DNA from: Candidatus Wirthbacteria bacterium CG2_30_54_11
Lineage (GTDB): Bacteria; Patescibacteriota; CG2-30-54-11
Length of the DNA: 14,109 nucleotides
NCBI GenBank assembly: GCA_001873755.1
Contig: MNZT01000070.1
Span: 1 to 14,109 of the forward strand
Direction of reading: 5' to 3'
Below are positions 5,914 through 11,552 of the stretch, one piece after another. The translations under genes were made by a program, and so were the position numbers. The notes under the pieces were generated by a model. It did no database searches and was not told the origin of the DNA. It saw nothing but the letters and a program-made list of their open reading frames with translations. The number at the start of each line of letters is the position of its first letter. The first letter of the stretch is position 1.

Positions 5914-6684
5914 ATGACGACCAAGAATCAGCATAACTACATGGAACTCATCCTGCGTCTGGCCTGGACCGACTTCAAGCTGCGGTATCAGGGTTCGGTG
6001 CTGGGTTTTCTGTGGTCGCTCTTGAAACCGCTGCTTCAGTTCGTCGTGCTGTATGTCGTATTTTCGATCTTCATGCGGATGGCAGTTCCCAACTATCAGC
6101 TGTACCTGCTGCTGGGGATCATGATCTGGAATTATTTTTCCGAGGGTACCAATTCCGGGCTGTACTCGCTTGCGAGCAAATCCAATATTATCAAAAAAGT
6201 CTACTTCCCCCGCATCATCGTGGTCCTGGCCTCCAGTCTGCACACACTCCTCACCCTGTTCCTGAATTTGCTCGTGTTCTTTTTTTTCTTCATCCTGTCC
6301 GGCAAGGCATTTCCCTGGACCGGTTTTCTGCTCGTCGTCGACCTCGTGGTGCTGTATATCCTGGTGCTTGGCATCTCGCTCATCCTGAGCGTGACCTTTC
6401 TCAAATTCCGCGATATCAATCAGATCTGGGAAGTGTTCCTCATGTCCGCGTTCTATCTGTCCCCCATCATCTATCCTCTTGAGTTCATCCCCGAGCAATA
6501 CCGTCTCATTCTGTTTCTCAACCCTCTGACCGGACTTATTCAGTACGCCCGGTTACTTGTTCTCGAAGGACAGCTGCCTTCGCTGGGCGGAGCTGCGTAT
6601 GTCAGCGGGACGTCAGTTGGTTTACTGTTGCTTGGATTTTTCCTGTTCGGTAAATTTTCGCATAAGGCAGCGGAAGAATTGTAG
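5914..6684 (+). CDS. wzm: ABC-2 type polysaccharide export permease (Wzm-like)
   Basis: A 256-residue integral membrane protein, normal for the family. RYQGSVLGFLWSLLKPLL (24-41) is the conserved amphipathic entry motif of polysaccharide ABC permeases. About six hydrophobic segments follow, near 34-55, 62-78, 100-128, 137-162, 172-190 and 232-247. FRDINQIWEVFLMSAFYLSPIIYP (split as 165-175 and 176-188) is the usual late-loop signature. It should form the inner-membrane channel that exports a lipid-linked polysaccharide with the Wzt-type ATPase. Its ATPase partner normally follows directly but here is 1.4 kb downstream, beyond an inserted DUF4143 ATPase gene. The start at ATG 5914 agrees with the family N-terminus; the ribosome-binding site is weak (AGGCAAG). 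The symbol is by family and may not match a formal name. Confidence 0.9.
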   Translation: MTTKNQHNYMELILRLAWTDFKLRYQGSVLGFLWSLLKPLLQFVVLYVVFSIFMRMAVPNYQLYLLLGIMIWNYFSEGTNSGLYSLASKSNIIKKVYFPRIIVVLASSLHTLLTLFLNLLVFFFFFILSGKAFPWTGFLLVVDLVVLYILVLGISLILSVTFLKFRDINQIWEVFLMSAFYLSPIIYPLEFIPEQYRLILFLNPLTGLIQYARLLVLEGQLPSLGGAAYVSGTSVGLLLLGFFLFGKFSHKAAEEL

Positions 6685-6803
6685 GGAAATGCGGTCATTG
6701 ATGATATGTTTAGAAAAATGCAATGATCAACTGGCAGCAATTTGGATTCAGGAGTTCTGCTCTGAGACGATGATAGAGTGTAGGGCAAATGGTTTAACAT
6801 AAC
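6685..6803. other. Gene-free spacer between permease and inserted ATPase gene
   Basis: With the operator that follows, this makes a 180-base gap between genes. I see no terminator with a T-run, no palindromic repeat of the TGTCAT family and no convincing reading frame. A short motif ATGATAGAG (6770-6778) also occurs at 2821-2829 in the other ATPase-associated spacer, but nine bases are too few to mean much. Confidence 0.4.
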
Positions 6804-6856
6804 TGGACAAATCACCCGATTTGGATTAATCTGGTGATTGTAATCACCTAATTTGG
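6804..6856 (+). promoter_or_regulatory. Three-copy 15-bp repeat operator and probable promoter of the second DUF4143 ATPase
   Basis: The unit AATCACCYRATTTGG occurs at 6810-6824 and 6842-6856 in direct orientation. A third, less complete copy lies between them in inverse orientation at 6825-6839 (on the minus strand AATCACCAGATTAAT). The inverse and last copies face each other as GGTGATT-GT-AATCACC (6833-6848), a perfect 7-bp palindrome. TGGACA at 6804-6809 is a good -35. A 17-nt spacer leads to TAATCT at 6827-6832, which keeps the three most conserved -10 positions but is weak overall. The last repeat ends 8 nt before the ATG at 6865, and there is no Shine-Dalgarno. This geometry is almost the same as at 1566-1620, although the repeat sequence is unrelated. 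Confidence 0.58.
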
Positions 6857-6864
6857 CATAAAAA

Positions 6865-8013
6865 ATGATAGAACGGATCATCGAAAAGCAGATCAACGAT
6901 GGGCTGGGAAGCGGAAAAGTTGTTATTATCTATGGGCCGCGGCAGGTGGGGAAGACCACTCTGGTCAAACAATTGATCGCGAAGAGCACCTCCGGCGGAA
7001 AGTATTTCAACTGCGATGAACCGGATATCAGAGCTCTGTTTTCGGATCAGACTTCTACGGCTATGCGTGCGGCTATAGGAGAGCATAACCTGATCGTCCT
7101 GGATGAGGCACAGCGCGTACGCAATATCGGATTGGCACTCAAACTGCTCATTGATACGTATCCTGAGCTGCGTATCATGGCGACAGGTTCGTCCGCTTTT
7201 GAGCTGGCAGACCGGATTACAGAGCCACTGACAGGTCGCAACCTGGTCTGCCAGCTATTTCCATTGTCCGAACAGGAATTGATGGTTACGTGTGACCCCG
7301 TGGAGATGCGGAGGACGCTGGAATCACGCATACTGTATGGTACGTACCCTGACATAGTCCTCGCTGAGGGGAATTTGTCCAAAGGGAAACGTATCAAACG
7401 TATAGCTTCGGATTATCTGTTCAAAGACATCCTCAATTTAGAGCAGATTAAAAAATCATCATCGCTAGAAAAGCTGCTGCAGGCTCTGGCTCTGCAGATA
7501 GGCAGCGAGGTCAGCATGAATGAGCTCGCGACTCTGGTCGGGCTGGACAAGGTAACTGTGGCTCGCTACATCGAGGTTCTGGAAAAGGCGTTCATCATTT
7601 TTCGCTTGCCGCCCTTCAGCCGCAATCTGCGGAAGGAGCTGGCCAAGCTCAACAAGATTTATTTCTTTGATCTGGGTATCCGTAATAGTCTGATCAATAA
7701 TTTCAACCCTTTGGCTGTACGTGCTGATGCCGGGGTCATGTGGGAGAACTATGTCATAGCAGAGCGGATGAAATTCAATGTGAACAGCGAGCGAATGGTG
7801 AATTCATATTTCTGGCGAACGTATGACCAACAGGAGATCGACCTGGTCGAAGATGGAGGAGGTGTCATCTCAGGATTTGAGATCAAGTCGAAGTCAAAGA
7901 AATACCAGCCTCCCGCGGCATTCCTGCAGGCGTATCCGGGAAGCGAAGTGAAATTGATCACACCAGATAATTATGGGGATTATGTAGGGGCACGGAAGGG
8001 TGGGGACAAATAG
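6865..8013 (+). CDS. AAA-family ATP-binding protein with DUF4143 C-terminal domain (second copy)
   Basis: A 382-residue paralogue of the gene at 1628-2800, similar along its full length. Walker A is GPRQVGKTT (24-32), Walker B NLIVLDEAQR (75-84; D80, E81), and MATGSS (105-110) is sensor-like. The winged-helix-like segment spans about 216-248 (MNELATLVGLDKVTVARY), with putative recognition-helix residues different from the first copy. The PD-(D/E)XK-like C-terminal site is FWRTYDQQEIDLVED (E324, D326) and FEIKSK (E339, K341). All expected motif residues are intact, so it is probably functional, but its biological role is unknown. The ATG at 6865 follows the upstream operator repeat after 8 nt. 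The gene sits between the permease and ATPase genes of the polysaccharide exporter with its own promoter, indicating later insertion rather than a part in export. Confidence 0.88.
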   Translation: MIERIIEKQINDGLGSGKVVIIYGPRQVGKTTLVKQLIAKSTSGGKYFNCDEPDIRALFSDQTSTAMRAAIGEHNLIVLDEAQRVRNIGLALKLLIDTYPELRIMATGSSAFELADRITEPLTGRNLVCQLFPLSEQELMVTCDPVEMRRTLESRILYGTYPDIVLAEGNLSKGKRIKRIASDYLFKDILNLEQIKKSSSLEKLLQALALQIGSEVSMNELATLVGLDKVTVARYIEVLEKAFIIFRLPPFSRNLRKELAKLNKIYFFDLGIRNSLINNFNPLAVRADAGVMWENYVIAERMKFNVNSERMVNSYFWRTYDQQEIDLVEDGGGVISGFEIKSKSKKYQPPAAFLQAYPGSEVKLITPDNYGDYVGARKGGDK

Positions 8014-8041
8014 GCGGTCTCGTTACCCAGTATTCCAGTAG

Positions 8042-8088
8042 ATCCCTGCCGGAGTTTACCCTGAGCCTATTGAAGGGCAGGGATGACA
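8042..8088. repeat. Single-arm palindromic repeat ending in ATGACA
   Basis: A 9-bp perfect stem, ATCCCTGCC (8042-8050) with GGCAGGGAT (8076-8084), encloses a loop containing ACCCTGAGCCTATTGAAGG and is followed by GACA. The right end, GGATGACA, matches the ends of the 104-bp elements at 4533-4636 and 5777-5880, so it looks like a solo arm of the same family. It lies in the roughly 100-base gap between the inserted ATPase and the exporter ATPase. No terminator T-run follows. Confidence 0.55.
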
Positions 8089-8114
8089 GACTTTGACACC
8101 ATTATTCTAATTGA

Positions 8115-9338
8115 ATGCCTATGAACGCTATCTCGGTCTCCCACATCTCCAAGTCCTTCATCATCCCTCATGAAAAGCGGGACACACTGCGTGAATGGGT
8201 GGCGTCCGGGTTCAAACCGCGCAAGAAAGATGTCCTGCACGCCATCGATGATGTCAGTTTCACAGTCGGGCAGGGCGAGTCATTTGGCATCATCGGCCGC
8301 AACGGCAGTGGGAAATCAACCTTGCTGAAGGTGCTGGCGGGGATCTATCCGGTGGACAGCGGCAAAGTGGTCACCAATGGCAAGATCTCGCCCTTCCTGG
8401 AGCTCGGGGTCGGGTTCAACTACGACCTGAGCGCCCGGGATAATGTCTACCTGAACGGAACGGTTCTGGGCCTCAGCAAGGCAGAGATCGATGACCAGTT
8501 CGACGAGATCATCCGGTTCTCTGAGCTCGAGCAGTTCGTGGACCAGAAGCTGAAAAACTTCTCCTCCGGCATGCAGGTCCGGCTGGCATTCTCGGTCGCC
8601 ATCAAGGCGAATGCTGATATCTATCTCATGGATGAGGTGCTGGCGGTCGGGGACATGGCGTTCCAGCAGAAGTGCTTTGAGGTGTTCAGACAGTTCAGAC
8701 GAGACGGCAAGATCCTGATTTTCGTCAGCCATGACCTCGCGAGCGTCCGTCAGTTCTGTGACCGGTCTTTGTATCTGAAGGGGGGCAAGGCTGTTCTGGT
8801 CGGCAGGACCGATGAGGTGCTCGACCGGTATGTGTACGAGGACCAGAAGGCTGGCGCTCCTGTCGAAGTGTCGGCTGAGCAGAGCCCGGTTGCGGTGCCG
8901 GGAAAGAGAACAGAGCAAAAAACACCTGTAGTGGTAAAAAAAGTACGCATTCTGGATAAACAACTGAAGCCAGCCCAGCGTATAGCGACAAATGATGCGA
9001 TGGGGATCGAGATCGAATTGGAAGCACAGGAGCCACTTGCGGATATCGTGGTGGGGATGATGTTAAAGGATTCTGAGGGAAAACCAATCTTCGGGACCAA
9101 CACGGAGATCCTGGGTTATGATCTGGATCTGGACCCCGGTCTGTTTACCTGTCGATTTATCATTGAGGTGATGCCTATCAGACAGGGTCCGATCCAGGTG
9201 ACCGTTGCTGTGCATAAACGCAGCAGTACGGAGCACTTTGACTGGAAGGATGAAGCAGCACGATTTGACATCGTCGCTAAGCAGAAAAATGTCGGTTTCG
9301 TCCAGATCCCTGTGAGTTTTTCTGGAATTTTGAACTAA
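8115..9338 (+). CDS. wzt: Polysaccharide ABC exporter ATP-binding protein with C-terminal glycan-binding domain (Wzt-like)
   Basis: A 407-residue protein. The nucleotide-binding domain occupies about 1-245: Walker A GRNGSGKST (61-69), ABC signature FSSGM (149-153), Walker B DIYLMDEVLAVGD (168-180) and H-loop SHD (H206). FLELGVGFNYDLSARDN (94-110) is the region characteristic of teichoic-acid/O-antigen exporters. A Pro/Glu/Thr-rich linker (about 246-272) joins a beta-rich Wzt_C-type domain (about 273-403). In the O-antigen systems where this domain is studied, it recognises the modified end of the finished chain, coupling completion to export; this specific role here is inferred. It powers export with the Wzm-like permease at 5914-6684. 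ATG 8115 and ATG 8121 are both possible starts, and neither has a clear ribosome-binding site. It is followed after 16 nt by a methyltransferase gene. Confidence 0.92.
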   Translation: MPMNAISVSHISKSFIIPHEKRDTLREWVASGFKPRKKDVLHAIDDVSFTVGQGESFGIIGRNGSGKSTLLKVLAGIYPVDSGKVVTNGKISPFLELGVGFNYDLSARDNVYLNGTVLGLSKAEIDDQFDEIIRFSELEQFVDQKLKNFSSGMQVRLAFSVAIKANADIYLMDEVLAVGDMAFQQKCFEVFRQFRRDGKILIFVSHDLASVRQFCDRSLYLKGGKAVLVGRTDEVLDRYVYEDQKAGAPVEVSAEQSPVAVPGKRTEQKTPVVVKKVRILDKQLKPAQRIATNDAMGIEIELEAQEPLADIVVGMMLKDSEGKPIFGTNTEILGYDLDLDPGLFTCRFIIEVMPIRQGPIQVTVAVHKRSSTEHFDWKDEAARFDIVAKQKNVGFVQIPVSFSGILN

Positions 9339-9354
9339 AGAAGAGGCTCATGCC

Positions 9355-10500
9355 ATGAAACCGATGATCGATATCACCGTCGAGGAGATCCTGCAAAGGC
9401 TGGACAGTTACCATATTTCACAGCAGCCGCTGAAAGATATGACTCAGATGTCGGCCGGACCGGTCGGGTCGCTGGTGGATGAGATCAGGCAACTCCAGTC
9501 GTTCGAAGAGCTGAATTCCCGATATAATGTTCCTCCCTCTCATCGTCCCGGCGTGATGAAGAAAGTAGCGAACCTGGTCCTCGGCAAGCTTTTGTTCGCG
9601 GTTCGGATATTCATCAGCGGGATCGTCAATTCTCAGGAGATTTTCAATCAAAAGACGAGGAAAGTACTGTCGCTGCTTGATCAGAAGATCGATACCAACA
9701 ATTCCCAGTCGATCGTAGATGTGAGAGGGATGAAGCATGATATAGAAGTAGTCAGAAAAGAAACCCGGTATGTATCGAAAGAATTGGAGCAGTTGCAAAT
9801 AACGCAATCTGAGTTCATGGAACGGGATTCATCGCCGTTGAATTATCTGGAATTTGAGAACCGGTTCCGTGGCCAGGAAACGACGCTGTATGAAGATCAG
9901 AAACGTTATCTGCCCTATCTCACCGGCAGCACGCAGGTCCTCGATATCGGATGTGGTCGGGGTGAACTGCTCAAGCTTCTCAGAGAAAATGGTATCGGGG
10001 TAAAGGGGATCGATATCGACCGGGATATGATCGAGTACTGTCAGAAGGATGGATTGGATGTCGAGCTCGTCGATGCCAACACATATCTGGAAAAAGTGAA
10101 GAACTCCAGTCTGGACGGGATCATCGCTTTGCAGGTGGTCGAGCATCTCCACAACAAATATCTGATCGAATTTATCCGTCTCGCGTATCAGAAATTGAAA
10201 AAAGGCGGATGCATCATCCTCGAGACACCCAATCCACAGAATCTCGGGGTGTTCGTGAACTCTTTTTATCTCGATCTCTCGCACCAGAAGCCTGTCCATC
10301 CGAAGACGCTGGGATTTATCCTCGAGACCGAGGGATTCAGTTCTATAGAGACGAACTACTATTCTCTGGCCCCGTCTGACACCATGCTCAAGCATGTACC
10401 TGGCGGCACTGCCGGAAGTGAACTACTGAACCAGAATGTCGACAAGTTGAACAATGTCCTGTTCGGATATCAGGATTATGCCATCATCGCGAGGAAGTGA
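9355..10500 (+). CDS. SAM-dependent class I methyltransferase with N-terminal coiled-coil region
   Basis: A 381-residue protein. The C-terminal half (about 175-380) is a class I methyltransferase: motif I VLDIGCGRGE (195-204), acidic post-I GIDID (218-222), DGIIALQVVEHL (254-265), then LKKGGCIILETPNPQN (281-296). The N-terminal half has SHRPG (62-66), a short hydrophobic amphipathic stretch (about 72-92) and a charged, helical, probably coiled-coil segment (about 97-157). That suggests membrane-proximal oligomerisation. Methyltransferases of this kind in ABC-type O-antigen loci can methylate the chain end and stop growth; the location directly after a Wzt with a glycan-binding domain fits that idea, but the substrate is not shown. 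ATG 9355 has the good ribosome-binding site AAGAAGAGG. The next gene overlaps its stop by one base. Confidence 0.85.
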   Translation: MKPMIDITVEEILQRLDSYHISQQPLKDMTQMSAGPVGSLVDEIRQLQSFEELNSRYNVPPSHRPGVMKKVANLVLGKLLFAVRIFISGIVNSQEIFNQKTRKVLSLLDQKIDTNNSQSIVDVRGMKHDIEVVRKETRYVSKELEQLQITQSEFMERDSSPLNYLEFENRFRGQETTLYEDQKRYLPYLTGSTQVLDIGCGRGELLKLLRENGIGVKGIDIDRDMIEYCQKDGLDVELVDANTYLEKVKNSSLDGIIALQVVEHLHNKYLIEFIRLAYQKLKKGGCIILETPNPQNLGVFVNSFYLDLSHQKPVHPKTLGFILETEGFSSIETNYYSLAPSDTMLKHVPGGTAGSELLNQNVDKLNNVLFGYQDYAIIARK

Positions 10501-11552
10501 TGAATCGGAAAAATATCCTGGTATGTAATGTACAGGTACCGTTCGTTCGCGGAGGGGCTGAGATCCTCATAGACGAACTCTGCAGCCATATCAAACAGCG
10601 CGGTCACAATGCCGAGGTGATCTCCATCCCTTTTTTCTGGGAACCGAGGACGGAACTGCTCAGGTCAGCCCTGGTCTGGAGACTCCTCGATCTGACGAAG
10701 TACTGTTATCAGCTGATCGACCTCGTCATCGCGACCAAATATCCGTCCTACTGCATCAACCACCCGAACAAGGTCACCTGGCTTTTTCATCAGCACCGAG
10801 ACATCTATGATCTCTGGGATCGGGGGAGATCATCGTTTGATCCGGACAATGCGCAGGATATCCTGATACGTGAAGAGATCATGGCTCTGGATGATGAATG
10901 CATCGGCGGATCAAAAGCGGTCTATACAATCGCGAAGAATGTCAGTGCGCGATTGAAGAAATACAATGATATCGACAGCAAACCGCTCTATACCCCATCG
11001 AGACTGTTTCCGGTCCTGCGCAGCAGCGACTATGGCGATTTCCTCTTCACGGTGAGCAGGCTGGAGGTCAACAAGCGGATCGATCTGATCATCAGTGCCT
11101 ATGCCCGGTCATCCAGGAAGTACAAACTGGTGATCGCAGGCAGAGGCCCCCAGGAGGACAATCTCCGGGCATTGGCCCGGGGTCTGCAGGTAGATGACCG
11201 CATCGTCTTTGCCGGATACATCGATGATGAGCAGCTCATTGACTACTATGCCACTTGCCGCGCTGTGGTCTTCGTGCCGGATGATGAGGATTATGGGTAC
11301 GTGACACTGGAAGCCATGAAAAGCAGGAGACCGGTCCTGACCATGGCTGATTCCGGAGGAGTGCTGGAATTTGTCCGGGACGGAGAAAATGGCATGATCG
11401 CTTCGGATGAAGACGCCCTTTCTCGATCTATGACCGAAGTCATGGCCATGCCGGGAGATAAGTTAAAAAAACTCGGTGCAGCTGCCGAGCAGACGGTAGC
11501 GGATATCAGCTGGGACCTGGTACTGGATAATCTATTAGGTGTGATCGCATAA
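10500..11552 (+). CDS. GT4-family glycosyltransferase
   Basis: A 350-residue GT-B enzyme. Numbered from ATG 10500, it has NVQVPFVRGGAE (9-20), the N-terminal acceptor loop. ATKYPSYCINHP near 78-89 is shared in form with the next protein. FTVSRLEVNKRIDL (184-197) opens the donor-binding half, with EDYGYVTLE (262-270) as the EX7E-type motif and ADSGGVLEF afterwards. No membrane segment; cytoplasmic action expected, sugar unknown. ATG 10500 is chosen over GTG 10497 because it gives a TGATG overlap with the methyltransferase stop and a better distance from GAGGAAG. The following gene begins immediately after the stop codon with no gap, so methyltransferase, this gene and the next form one tightly coupled unit. 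It is clearly paralogous to the first half of the next protein. Confidence 0.88.
   Translation: MNRKNILVCNVQVPFVRGGAEILIDELCSHIKQRGHNAEVISIPFFWEPRTELLRSALVWRLLDLTKYCYQLIDLVIATKYPSYCINHPNKVTWLFHQHRDIYDLWDRGRSSFDPDNAQDILIREEIMALDDECIGGSKAVYTIAKNVSARLKKYNDIDSKPLYTPSRLFPVLRSSDYGDFLFTVSRLEVNKRIDLIISAYARSSRKYKLVIAGRGPQEDNLRALARGLQVDDRIVFAGYIDDEQLIDYYATCRAVVFVPDDEDYGYVTLEAMKSRRPVLTMADSGGVLEFVRDGENGMIASDEDALSRSMTEVMAMPGDKLKKLGAAAEQTVADISWDLVLDNLLGVIA

Noticed and set aside
5863..6498. A 211-codon minus-strand frame opposite the permease gene
   Set aside because: Its Glu/Gln/His-rich sequence is the typical antisense of a hydrophobic membrane protein gene.
6770..6778. ATGATAGAG shared with 2821-2829 as a trace of a common insertion site for the ATPase modules
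   Set aside because: Nine bases in AT-rich spacers are expected by chance at this scale, and flanking bases do not align.
1572..6856. CRISPR-like array or plasmid iterons from the 15-bp repeats
   Set aside because: Each locus has only two or three copies, with different unit sequences and promoter overlap. There are no spacers of uniform length, and no cas or replication initiator genes are present.
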